From JAIQFL01 sp035295745 (GTDB lineage: Bacteria; Acidobacteriota; Terriglobia; Bryobacterales; Bryobacteraceae): a stretch of 64,000 nt of DNA. Below, piece by piece: positions 36,691 to 45,199 of this stretch. The notes under the pieces were generated by a model, which worked only from the letters and a program-made list of their open reading frames with translations, had not been told where the DNA came from and made no database searches. The stretch is taken from positions 168,367 through 232,366 of the forward strand of contig DATGIL010000021.1 in the NCBI GenBank assembly GCA_035295745.1, in the 5' to 3' direction. Within the stretch, counting starts at the first letter, position 1. Each line of letters starts with the position of its first letter. The translations under genes and the position numbers were made by a program.

Positions 36691-37583
36691 ACCCATCAAC
36701 ACTCGAGATTCCCGTCGAGATTCCAGCCGATGCCCGCAATCCCGTGGAGCCGTTTTTGCGCATGGATCGCATGCCGCACATCTGGTGCCCCGCATGCGGC
36801 ATCGGCACGACGGTGAACTGTTTCACCCGCGCGCTGCTCGATTCCAAGGTGGACCTGGACAAGGTGGCGGTGGTCTCCGGTATCGGCTGCACCGGGCGCG
36901 TGGCCGGATACGCCAATCTGGATTCGTTCCACACCACGCATGGCCGCGCCATCCCGTTTGCCACAGGATTGAAGCTGGCCAATCCGGAGTTGCAGGTGGT
37001 GGTGTATTCAGGCGATGGCGATCTTTTCGCGATCGGCGGCAATCACTTCATCCATGCCGCCCGGCGCAACATGGACTTGAAGGTGATCTGCGTCAACAAT
37101 CTGACCTACGCCATGACCGGTGGCCAGACCGCGCCGACCACTCCCGATCATGTGATCAGTGCAACATCTCCATACGGAGTCTTCGAGCCCTCCTTCAACC
37201 TGGTGGCGCTGGCGGAAGCGGCTGGAGCGGCGTACGTGGCGCGTTGGACCACTTACCACGTCAAGCAGCTCAGCCGTTCCATGGAAGAGATGCTCCATAA
37301 GAAGGGCTTCTGCTTCATCGAGGTGCTGTCGCCCTGTCCGACGTTGTACCAGCGGCGCAACAAGATGGGCGAAGGGCTGGACGCGATGAAGTTCTACAAG
37401 CAGGTGAGCAAAGTGCGCAATGGAGCGCCCACGAGCGAGTGCGCGCTGACCAAGTCGGGCGAAATTGTAGTGGGTAAGTTCGTGGACCGCGACCGCCCGG
37501 ATTATCTCAACCTGTTGCGGACGCAGATGACCGAGTCGCTGGGCGACCGGTACGCGGAACCGGAGGTCTCATGCAGTTGCTAA
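36687..37583 (+). CDS. korB: 2-oxoacid:ferredoxin oxidoreductase beta subunit
   Basis: 298 residues. Cysteines for a [4Fe-4S] cluster in IWCPACGIGT and SGIGCTGR; TPP/Mg motif YSGDGDLFAIGGNHFIHAARRN, then CVNNLTYAMTGGQTAPTT. Binds thiamine diphosphate and passes electrons on. Overlaps korA (ATGA) and korC (13 bases), so translation is coupled. Confidence 0.93.
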   Translation: MNPSTLEIPVEIPADARNPVEPFLRMDRMPHIWCPACGIGTTVNCFTRALLDSKVDLDKVAVVSGIGCTGRVAGYANLDSFHTTHGRAIPFATGLKLANPELQVVVYSGDGDLFAIGGNHFIHAARRNMDLKVICVNNLTYAMTGGQTAPTTPDHVISATSPYGVFEPSFNLVALAEAAGAAYVARWTTYHVKQLSRSMEEMLHKKGFCFIEVLSPCPTLYQRRNKMGEGLDAMKFYKQVSKVRNGAPTSECALTKSGEIVVGKFVDRDRPDYLNLLRTQMTESLGDRYAEPEVSCSC

Positions 37584-38170
37584 CGGAAATTCGAATCGCC
37601 GGATTTGGCGGGCAGGGCGTGATCCTGGCTGCGGCCGTGATCGGTAAGGCGGCCGCCATCTTTCAGGGCGGATTCGCCACCATGACACAGAGCTTCGGTC
37701 CGGAGGCGCGCGGCGGCTCTTCGAGCGCGCAGGTGATCCTATCGACGGAGCCGATACTGTATCCGTACGTAGCGCAGCCCGACATCCTGGTGGTGATGAG
37801 CCAGGAGGCCTACACGCGCTTCTCGCCGCAATTGAAGCCAGGCGGGATCCTGATTACGGAACAGGAGATGGTGCGCGTGGATCAATATCCGAACGGCGTG
37901 CGGGCGTTTGGAGTGCCGGCTACCCGGCTGGCGGAACAACTGGGGCGCAAGGTGGTGCTGAATATCGTGATGGTGGGCTTCTTCGGCGCAGTGACCAACC
38001 TGCTGGAGCGCGAGTCGCTGCGAAAGGCGGTGGCGGATTCGGTTCCTCCCGCGATGCAGAAGCTGAATCTGGAGGCCTTCGATAAGGGCTTCGAGTACGG
38101 CGCGCGGCTGCTCGAAAAGCTGGAGAATGGCGAGGAGAAGGAAGAGGCGGTCGCGTTGGAATCGGCATGA
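37571..38170 (+). CDS. korC: 2-oxoacid:ferredoxin oxidoreductase gamma subunit
   Basis: 199 residues. N-terminal IAGFGGQGVILAAAVIGKAA and QSFGPEARGGSSSAQVILS are the typical gamma-subunit signatures for CoA binding; VPATRLAEQLGRKVVLNIVMVGFF follows. Last gene of the korDABC operon. The glutamate-rich C-terminus (ENGEEKEEAVALESA) is an ordinary tail. Confidence 0.93.
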   Translation: MQLLTEIRIAGFGGQGVILAAAVIGKAAAIFQGGFATMTQSFGPEARGGSSSAQVILSTEPILYPYVAQPDILVVMSQEAYTRFSPQLKPGGILITEQEMVRVDQYPNGVRAFGVPATRLAEQLGRKVVLNIVMVGFFGAVTNLLERESLRKAVADSVPPAMQKLNLEAFDKGFEYGARLLEKLENGEEKEEAVALESA

Positions 38171-38180
38171 AAGGCGGGGG

Positions 38181-39428
38181 TTAGGGGTTGGGGAATGGGC
38201 CCTTCATCGCCACCACCATTTCTCGTTCATCTCGATTGCCCAGCACATAGACCCGGTATCGCCCGCCGCCGGGCTCTACGCGCACCACGATGTGTCCCGG
38301 CGGAGCGGCCAATTGCGTCGCCCTTTGTCCGATTACAATCTTCGCGGCTTCTCTCAGATCTGTGGCGAACACGTACCGCGGCGACGGGGGAAGCCGGCTG
38401 TTCATAATGCGCTTCAAGACGTCGGGCGCGGGGTGACTGGGCGCCCAACTCGGCACGATGAGTACGCGCGACTGCAGCGATTGGAGCATCGCTTCCGTCT
38501 CCTCTCCCATCGATCCGTGCTGATGCACCACGTGTACCTCCACGGGTCCGATGACGGGCGCGATCGCAGCCTCGACGCCATGCCAGGACGGGTAGCCCGG
38601 ATCGGGCGTGCCGGGAAGATCGCCTCCGGTGTAGTAGCGGAAGGCTCCGTAGCGCAGGCGGATTCCCAGGCTGCACATATTCTCGTTAGGACGGTCAGCG
38701 GCGGCGAGCGATTCGAGCGGCGGGAATAACTGCCGCGTGGTCTCGCCCGAGCCGGTCCACACCTCGCCGTTGCCGATGATATTGCGGATCTCGAAATCGG
38801 GGTACCGCGCTTCGTCTTTCGCCAGCTTGATCTGCTGTGCCGATCCGGGCCGAAACCGCTCCACCTTCAATCCGCGCTTCGTCCGCGAATCCAGAAACCG
38901 CCTGTAATTTGCCATGGTCGCGTCGGTCAGGGCAGCGGGATAGGCGTAGTCCGGCCATCCGCGATCGATCAAAGTGTGGATTGGCAGCGCGGCATCCACT
39001 TCCGTAATGCCGGTCAGCCGGTAGGAGTTCGTTTCGTCAAATGGCGAGGACGCCGTGACTTGGCCCATGTGGTCGCCGTGGAAATGCGTGATCAGGGCGA
39101 AGTCCAGGTGGGACGCGCCTGCGGGCAGGTGACGCTTGGCGTAGCGCGCAATCCAGGCGCCGGGAGTGTGCGAGGCATCGGGGCGTGGATCGGTCTCAGG
39201 CAGGCCGTCGCCGGCCGCACCAGCGTCCAGCAGAAGGCTGGTGCCGTCGGGCAGGATGAATAGGGCGGCATTGCCTCTTCCGGTGGAGATCTGGTGAATG
39301 TCGAGTGTGCCGGGGGTCCACGGCGGCAAGGGCGTGCCCACTTCGTCCGCGGGTTGCGCCGTGATGATACACGCGGAGAGCACGGCGAGAGCGGCGGCGG
39401 TCCAGCGAACGTACACAGTTGCGGGCAT
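38181..39428 (-). CDS. Secreted metallo-beta-lactamase-fold protein (ComEC/Rec2-like)
   Basis: ATG 39428 gives a signal peptide (RWTAAALAVLSACIITAQ); the longer frame upstream overlaps the acetyltransferase gene in another frame and is not used. 415 residues. The metal motif HFHGDHMGQV is present, with LFILPDGTSLLLDAGAAGDG before it and VVHQHGSM, LIVPSWAPSHPAP after. Resembles the ComEC-type MBL domain without the DNA-channel part. The substrate is unknown; a periplasmic hydrolase of phosphoesters is possible. Confidence 0.85.
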   Translation of the reverse strand: MPATVYVRWTAAALAVLSACIITAQPADEVGTPLPPWTPGTLDIHQISTGRGNAALFILPDGTSLLLDAGAAGDGLPETDPRPDASHTPGAWIARYAKRHLPAGASHLDFALITHFHGDHMGQVTASSPFDETNSYRLTGITEVDAALPIHTLIDRGWPDYAYPAALTDATMANYRRFLDSRTKRGLKVERFRPGSAQQIKLAKDEARYPDFEIRNIIGNGEVWTGSGETTRQLFPPLESLAAADRPNENMCSLGIRLRYGAFRYYTGGDLPGTPDPGYPSWHGVEAAIAPVIGPVEVHVVHQHGSMGEETEAMLQSLQSRVLIVPSWAPSHPAPDVLKRIMNSRLPPSPRYVFATDLREAAKIVIGQRATQLAAPPGHIVVRVEPGGGRYRVYVLGNRDEREMVVAMKGPFPNP

Positions 39429-39439
39429 TAGTCCACACC

Positions 39440-39985
39440 TTACCGCAGTGGCCGGGAGAACAGGATCGTGGGACTTCCCTTGTAGGTGGTGCGGACATCT
39501 TCGCGGAACCCGCATTTCTCGGCGACGCGCAGGGAGGCGAGGTTGTCGGGGTGGATGATGCAGACCGTCTTGTCGGAGCGGCAGTGTGCCGCAGCCCATC
39601 CGATGGCGGCGCGCACCGCTTCCGTGGCGTAGCCTTTTCCATGTGCGCCGGAAGTCAGGACCCAGCCCAGTTCGGGAATGCCCTGGATGGAAGGCTCGAT
39701 TTCGCGCTTGAAATCGGCGAAACCGACATCTCCCAGGAAGTGGCCGGACTTGTCCTCGACGGCCCAATAGCCGTAGCCCACCCACGACCAGTGGCCCACG
39801 TAACGCAACAACCGAGTCCAGACCTCTTCGCCGGTGAACGCTCGCCCGCCGATGTAGCGAACTACCAGCGGGTCGGTCCACATGGCGAGGCAAGCGTCGA
39901 AATCGGTGACGCGGTGACCGCGCAGCCGCAGGCGTTCGGTCTCGATCAAGGGCGCGCTGGAGGGCGCCGGGGAAGAACTGGTCAT
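39440..39985 (-). CDS. GNAT acetyltransferase, RimJ/RimL type
   Basis: 181 residues. Starts with IETERLRLRGHRVTDFDACLAMWTDP; acetyl-CoA site ELGWVLTSGAHGKGYATEAVRAAIGWA; NLASLRVAEKCGF at the C-terminal part. Typical for N-acetyltransferases acting on protein N-termini or small molecules; substrate unknown. Lies 11 bases upstream of the MBL-fold gene on the same strand. Confidence 0.9.
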   Translation of the reverse strand: MTSSSPAPSSAPLIETERLRLRGHRVTDFDACLAMWTDPLVVRYIGGRAFTGEEVWTRLLRYVGHWSWVGYGYWAVEDKSGHFLGDVGFADFKREIEPSIQGIPELGWVLTSGAHGKGYATEAVRAAIGWAAAHCRSDKTVCIIHPDNLASLRVAEKCGFREDVRTTYKGSPTILFSRPLR

Positions 39986-40067
39986 GCTGTCAGCTTACAA
40001 GGAAGGCGGGGGGTTGGGCTCGTCTACATTTGCGCCTTGCCGCATCTATCTGAGAAACTGGCGTTTC

Positions 40068-40805
40068 ATGTCCTTGAAGCCCTGGCTGCTCCTGCCCCTC
40101 GTGTTGGCCCCGATCGCCGAACCGCAGAGCATCACGCTTCCGACGAAAGAAATATTGTCGTACAACATCGAATGGCGTCTGATCTCCGCGGGGAAGGCGC
40201 GCATCGAGTTTAACCCGTCGCTGCAAATGCGGGCCCCCTCGCAGATTCTTTTTCACCTGGAATCGATCGGGCTGGTATCCAAGCTGTTCAAGGTGGAAGA
40301 CGATTACACGGCACTTTTGAATCAGAGTCTGTGCACGCAGAACGTCGAGATGGCGGCACACGAAGGCACTCGGCGGCGTGAGACCAGGATCACCTTCAAT
40401 GCGGACGGAAAAGCCACGTACCGCGAGCGCGACCTGGTGAAGAATGCGGTGTTGTCGCAGGAGACGGAAGTTCCGCCGTGCGTCCACGACGTGCTGGGCG
40501 GGCTGTACGCCTTGCGCGGATTGACGCTGGAGCCCGGCCATAGCGCCGAGATTCCGGTGAGCGACGGCAAGAAGAGCGCGATGGTGAAGGTGGAAGCGCA
40601 GGTGCGCGAGGAGATCAAGACGCCTGCGGGCGTCTTCAAAACGATTCGCTACGAAGTGTATTTGTTCAATAACGTGATCTACCGGCGTCCCGCGCATCTG
40701 ACCCTGTGGTTGTCGGACGATCGCGCGAGATTGCCGGTGGAGATTCGCGTCAGGCTGCAGGTGACGATTGGTACGATTACGCTGCAGTTGGAGAAGCGCG
40801 AATAG
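40068..40805 (+). CDS. DUF3108-family secreted protein
   Basis: ATG 40068 gives a short signal peptide (KPWLLLPLVLAPIAEPQ); upstream frame to 39984 overlaps the divergent acetyltransferase start and is less likely. 245 residues of beta-strand-rich DUF3108 sequence (LSYNIEWRLISAGKARIEF, VEDDYTALLN, ITFNADGKATYRERD, LPVEIRVRLQVTIGTITLQL). Periplasmic, function unknown for the family. Confidence 0.85.
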   Translation: MSLKPWLLLPLVLAPIAEPQSITLPTKEILSYNIEWRLISAGKARIEFNPSLQMRAPSQILFHLESIGLVSKLFKVEDDYTALLNQSLCTQNVEMAAHEGTRRRETRITFNADGKATYRERDLVKNAVLSQETEVPPCVHDVLGGLYALRGLTLEPGHSAEIPVSDGKKSAMVKVEAQVREEIKTPAGVFKTIRYEVYLFNNVIYRRPAHLTLWLSDDRARLPVEIRVRLQVTIGTITLQLEKRE

Positions 40806-40963
40806 TTCCGCTGTCGAGCTGTCGCCGCTTCCGCCTGACGGGGGCGGGTTCGGGACCGCTCGCGTAGTTGTCTCCCGGACATTGGCTACCCAAGGTTCAG
40901 CGAAGCGGCGAACATTCCAGGAGCCACACTCGTATTCAGGTTCCTGACGAGGTTCTTTCATGA

Positions 40964-41551
40964 CGGCGTGTAGGAAACGAAGGCGGAGGCTGGCCGGGCA
41001 CCTATCTGGATGTGAGCAGCGCAGTGGATCATTTGCGCGACATAGGGCCGCGATTCCATCTCGATCTCAACCGTGCCATCGTCATCGGCCATTCCTCGGG
41101 AGGTCAATTGGGCCTGTGGCTGGCTGCCCGGCGCAAGCTGGCGAAGGACAGCATCTTGTTCACCAGTTCACCGCTCTCTCTGAAGGGTGTCATCGTTATT
41201 GATGGGCCTCCGGATCTCGCAGCATTTCGTTCCATCGAGCAACCGATGTGCGGTGGGCCGGTCGTCACGAAGTTCATGGGCGGTGCACCTGCGGAGTTCC
41301 CCGGCCGTTATCGGGAAGGATCGGCAACAGGACAGCTGCCAATCGGTGTGAAACAGGAGTTTTTCACCCGAGCCAACCCTGCGCAGTTGAACGCGTTGGT
41401 CGAACAGTATGTTGAGGCGGCCGAGAAGGTGAGCGATCCAGTTCGCAGGTTTACTTTGCACGGGGAAAGCCACTTCGATGGGATCAACCCCCAAGCGCCA
41501 GGCTGGCAGGCCGTACTGGCAAGTGTGCGATGGTTGCTGCGCAACCCTTGA
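40964..41551 (+). pseudogene. Truncated alpha/beta hydrolase (BD-FAE/esterase-lipase type)
   Basis: From just after a stop at 40961-40963 the frame reads RRVGNEGGGWPGTYLDVSS and continues to the C-terminus with nucleophile elbow VIGHSSGGQLGLW and catalytic His region GESHFDGINP. It aligns along its length with the intact hydrolase at 56107-57015 (YRRAHEEGGAWPGTFQDV, VMGHSAGGQLALW), but about 110 N-terminal residues including the signal peptide and oxyanion HGG motif are missing, and no homologous sequence lies in 40806-40960. The only internal start is GTG 41012. Read as a decayed gene. Confidence 0.7.
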
Positions 41552-41573
41552 TCGGTTTGGCACGCACAGAGCC

Positions 41574-44183
41574 TCAGTCCTGGCGGAGCGTCTTTACGGG
41601 GTCGATCTGCGCAGCCCGGCGAGCGGGCAGACACGCGGCGCACAAGGCAACGGCACACAATGTCGCAGCGGCGATGACGAAACTGGGCCAATCGCGCCCT
41701 TGCGCTTCGAATAGCAACGAACTGAGAAGACGGCTCGCGAATATCGACCCCAGAATTCCCATGCACAGGCCGGCGGCGGTCCACGGGGCGGCATGGCGGA
41801 GGAACAATCCGACGACCGACGCAGGCGTGGCGCCTAATGCCATCCGGATTCCTACTTCGCGAGTCCGCTGCATGACCAGAAACGCGATCACGCTGTAAAT
41901 CCCGATGGCCGCGAGCACCAGGCCAGTGGCAGCGAATCCGGCCAGCAACATGGCGTCGAAGCGCGGACCGTCCGTGAGTTTCTGGAAGCGCGCCTGGATG
42001 GTTTCGATCTCCACGGGAAGTGTAGGATCCAACTCCGTAAAATCGGCGCGAAGAGCAGCCGCGACTGCTTGTGCGTCGAACGGGGAGCGTACCGTCACGA
42101 TCCCACCGAGGACGCGCGAGCCGTCTCCGAAGATCTCATCGGGAACGTGCTTCCGGGCTACGTAATATTCGGGCTCGGGCGGCCGACTCAGGCCGCGATT
42201 GCGAATATCGCCACAGACTCCCACCACGGTGTGCCACTCGCCCTTCGCCGACCGAAGGATGTGGCGGCCGAGCGGATCCTGGCCGGGGAAGAGGCGTTGC
42301 GCGAGCGTCTGATTGATGATGATCGCGGAGGCGTTGGCCGAGCGGTCCTCTTCGTTGAAGGTGCGGCCGCGCAGAATGGGGATCCCGAGCGCTCCGAAGT
42401 AGCCGGGCGTGATGTAGCGCCAGGAGACTCCGCCGCCCACCCCCTCGGGCAGCCAGGGACGGCCTTCGACTGCGATTGCGGAGAAAGGCGTAGACATGCT
42501 TCCGCCCGGAGGGATGGTGTCGCTGATGGCGGCGATGGCGCCCGGCAGCCGGTTCAAACGCGCTTCCAGTCCTTCGTAGAACGCAAGCACACGGGCCTGG
42601 CGATACGACTTGCTCAGGACGAAGCGCGCCGACAGAGCGTGGTCGGGTTGGATGCCGAGCGGCACGTGCTCCATGCGCCACAGAGCGCGAACCAGAAGGC
42701 TCGCGCCACTCAACAGGAGGAGGGATGCGGCGATTTGCAGGGACACCAGTCCGTGCCGCAGGGCGCCGCGGAACCCCGCAATCGACCGGCCTCCGGAGAG
42801 GGCCTCCGCATCGGGGCGCTCGAGCGCGGGCGCCATGCCGAAGGCGAGACCCGCCAAAATGGAGACGGCCGCGGTGAAGAGCAAAACGCGCACATCCAGC
42901 GAGGCTTGATCGAGCCGAGTGATGCCGTTCGGCGCGATGGCGACAAAGAATCGCAAGAGGCCCCACGCGAGTCCACATCCGGCCGTGGCGCCTGCCACCG
43001 CCAGCAAGAGACTTTCGGTGAGGGTCTGGCGAATGAGGCGCGCGCGGCCGGCGCCCAAAGCATGACGCACCGCAAGTTCACGGCGCCGGCTGGCGGAGCG
43101 GGCCAGCAGAAGATTGGCAACGTTGGCACACGCCATCAGCAGCACCGTGCCGACGGCGACGAGAAGAGTCCAGGAGGCCGTGCGGACGTTGGCGATCTGG
43201 CGGTCGCGCAGCGGACGCACGACGAGGGACATGCCGGGCAGATATTCCTTGGGAATATGCGGTGTCTCTTCGGCAAACAGTGGCTGCAGGGCGGATTGTG
43301 CCTGCGCAATCGAGACTCCTGGTTTGAGACGCGCAAACGCGCGGACGACGCGCGTGGACTGGTCGGGGAGGAGCGCCACGGGCATCAGGAGATCGACCTG
43401 GCTCAGGTTGAAGAGCTCAAAATCGCGGGGCAGGATGCCGACCACAGTGACGGACTTATCGTCAATCAGAATGGCGCGGCCCACGATTCCCGAATCGCCG
43501 GCGAAGCGGCGCATCCAGAAGCCGTAAGTCAACAGTGCGACCGCGGGCGCATTGGGCACGTCTTCCGCTGCCGTAAAATTTCGTCCTGCCATTGGGCGGA
43601 TGCCGAAGGTCGGCAGGAAGGCGGCGTCGACCAGAGCGCAGCTCAGACGAACGGGGTTGGATTCGGTCAGGTCGCATGGGGAGGAGAAGCCGAAGGCCGC
43701 CATGCTCAAGAATGGTGTCTGCTGGTCTTGCAGTCGCCGGTACGAAGGAACCATCAGGAATTCGTTGTTGTCCGCGTAAGGTGCGAGCATTCCCACCGAG
43801 ACGAGGCGGTCTGAATCTGGGTACGGAAGCGCGCGGAACAGGATGCGGTCCACCACGCTGAATACGGCGGTGGACGCTCCGATTCCCAGGGCGACGGTGA
43901 CGATCGCGGTGAGGGTGAACACGGGTGCGCGGCGGAAGGCGCGGAGGCCGTAGCGAACGTCCTGCCGGGCGGCCGTGCTCCAGGATGCGCGGTGGATGGC
44001 GCTCGTCTCTTCGGCGATGAGGGTGGGGTTTCCGAAACGCCTGCGGGCGTCCAACTGCGCACGCCCGGAAGGCAGGCCCGCGGAACGGTTCCATTCGGTC
44101 CGCATGTCGAGGTGAGATTGAATCTCGTCATGGATCTCCTGGTCGCGCGGAGGACGGAAAAGCGCCTTGAGCCAATTGGTCAT
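41574..44183 (-). CDS. ADOP-family ABC transporter permease, full length
   Basis: ATG 44183 overlaps the PadR stop (ATGA); the longer frame upstream is shadow. 869 residues: ADOP-type N-terminal helical region (MTNWLKALFRPPRDQEIHDEIQSHLDM, ARRRFGNPTLIAEET), first MacB-like periplasmic core, FtsX block (ANVANLLLARSASRRRELAVRHALGAGR), second core domain, second FtsX block (MQRTREVGIRMALGATPASV), ending DPVKTLRQD. Export function inferred; ligand unknown. Under control of the co-transcribed PadR. Confidence 0.93.
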   Translation of the reverse strand: MTNWLKALFRPPRDQEIHDEIQSHLDMRTEWNRSAGLPSGRAQLDARRRFGNPTLIAEETSAIHRASWSTAARQDVRYGLRAFRRAPVFTLTAIVTVALGIGASTAVFSVVDRILFRALPYPDSDRLVSVGMLAPYADNNEFLMVPSYRRLQDQQTPFLSMAAFGFSSPCDLTESNPVRLSCALVDAAFLPTFGIRPMAGRNFTAAEDVPNAPAVALLTYGFWMRRFAGDSGIVGRAILIDDKSVTVVGILPRDFELFNLSQVDLLMPVALLPDQSTRVVRAFARLKPGVSIAQAQSALQPLFAEETPHIPKEYLPGMSLVVRPLRDRQIANVRTASWTLLVAVGTVLLMACANVANLLLARSASRRRELAVRHALGAGRARLIRQTLTESLLLAVAGATAGCGLAWGLLRFFVAIAPNGITRLDQASLDVRVLLFTAAVSILAGLAFGMAPALERPDAEALSGGRSIAGFRGALRHGLVSLQIAASLLLLSGASLLVRALWRMEHVPLGIQPDHALSARFVLSKSYRQARVLAFYEGLEARLNRLPGAIAAISDTIPPGGSMSTPFSAIAVEGRPWLPEGVGGGVSWRYITPGYFGALGIPILRGRTFNEEDRSANASAIIINQTLAQRLFPGQDPLGRHILRSAKGEWHTVVGVCGDIRNRGLSRPPEPEYYVARKHVPDEIFGDGSRVLGGIVTVRSPFDAQAVAAALRADFTELDPTLPVEIETIQARFQKLTDGPRFDAMLLAGFAATGLVLAAIGIYSVIAFLVMQRTREVGIRMALGATPASVVGLFLRHAAPWTAAGLCMGILGSIFASRLLSSLLFEAQGRDWPSFVIAAATLCAVALCAACLPARRAAQIDPVKTLRQD

Positions 44184-44518
44184 ACGAATTGGAGCACCTT
44201 TCCGACGCCTGCGGCGAGAGACGTCCATTTCTTCTCGGCATCCTCGAGGCGTTGGCGGCCCGCATCGGTAAGCGTATAGACGCGGGCGCGTCGTGCGTTG
44301 GAAGTTGTCTTCCACTCCGCCGTGACCAGGCCGGAGCGTTCCAGGCGGTGCAAGGCAGGATAGAGCGAGCCTTCTTCGACGCGCAAGAGGCCTTCGGAAG
44401 CGTTTTGGATGTGGAGAGTAATGCCGAACCCGTGGTTGGGGCCAAGGTGCAGAGTTTTCAGGACGAGGAGTTCGAGAGTACCTTGGAGGGAATCTGCCTG
44501 TCTTCCGTGCTGTACCAT
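44180..44518 (-). CDS. PadR-family repressor controlling the ADOP permease
   Basis: 112 residues, a short PadR: GTLELLVLKTLHLGPNHGFGITLHIQNAS, VEEGSLYPALHRLERSGLVTAEW, RRARVYTLTDAGRQRLEDAEKKW. Translationally coupled to the permease by an ATGA overlap. Its start codon lies within one arm of a perfect inverted repeat, so it probably represses its own operon until a ligand of the transporter binds. Confidence 0.92.
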   Translation of the reverse strand: MVQHGRQADSLQGTLELLVLKTLHLGPNHGFGITLHIQNASEGLLRVEEGSLYPALHRLERSGLVTAEWKTTSNARRARVYTLTDAGRQRLEDAEKKWTSLAAGVGKVLQFV

Positions 44519-44545
44519 AGTTCCCTAGGGTAGAGAACTATGGTA
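44513..44545. promoter_or_regulatory. Palindromic operator of the PadR-ADOP operon
   Basis: Perfect 11-base arms TACCATAGTTC (44513-44523) and GAACTATGGTA (44535-44545) with an 11-base spacer. The PadR start codon (44518-44516) is inside the first arm. Arm length and position fit a PadR dimer site. Confidence 0.75.
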
Positions 44546-44603
44546 GCACGGACTCAGGAGCGAACGTAGGAGGAAACTCTTGCCGATCTATGAACTGGAA
44601 GCC

Positions 44604-44951
44604 CTAGGCGGTTGCGCGGTAGGGCTGTTCGAGTACAGATTCGACGTGAAACTTGCGCGAGGTGACGCGGACCCCGATTTTTCCGCTTAAGCTGCGGACA
44701 ATAAAGCCAGTTACGAGCAGCTCGATAGGGTAGAGGTCACCATATTTGGACGGCCAGTCGATGGTCATCTCGATGTGTGCGCCGACGGGTAGGGGGCGGC
44801 GGCAACGAAAACTCAAGCCGGTCGAGCTAAGGTCACAAGTATTTCCGGTGCCAGTTCGGGGCATGGTGCCCTTCTCGGCGACCTGGTAATGGAGAGGAAG
44901 GCGGAGTTCGTAGCGCCGGTTACGGCGGCGGTCGGTGGTAGTGATGTCCAT
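44604..44951 (-). CDS. PilZ-domain protein
   Basis: ATG 44951 has GGAG seven bases upstream; a TTG at 45044 is an upstream alternative. 115 residues. c-di-GMP binding elements: arginines in RRRNRRYELRLPLHYQV at the N-terminus and D-x-S-x-x-G in CDLSSTGLSFRCRRPL. A stand-alone PilZ domain that would bind cyclic di-GMP and act on an unknown partner. The 150 bases upstream are AT-rich with no further gene. Confidence 0.85.
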   Translation of the reverse strand: MDITTTDRRRNRRYELRLPLHYQVAEKGTMPRTGTGNTCDLSSTGLSFRCRRPLPVGAHIEMTIDWPSKYGDLYPIELLVTGFIVRSLSGKIGVRVTSRKFHVESVLEQPYRATA

Positions 44952-45199
44952 GCGTTTCTCCAGGGCCTCTTCCTCCGAGTGCGCGGTAAGAGCATGAGCT
45001 GTTGGAAGAGCGCAGCTTATTAAAATTTCAATATCTTTGTGCAATTAGACGACCACCGCTAACCCTAAGCAAACTGTGGTTAACAAAAGTTATTAGGAGT
45101 ACTTTTTACAGGGTCAAAAGTACATTCCTCCACGTTGGCTAATGTGGTTTTAGGAAGTTTCTTCTTGATGACGGCGGCAAAAATCGGCCTCTGGGGCGG

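Noticed and set aside
38182..39893. 570-codon version of the MBL-fold gene
   Set aside because: The first 155 codons overlap the acetyltransferase gene in another frame; signal peptide begins at 39428.
42069..43814. 581-codon plus-strand open frame
   Set aside because: Antisense to the ADOP permease; composition of a shadow ORF.
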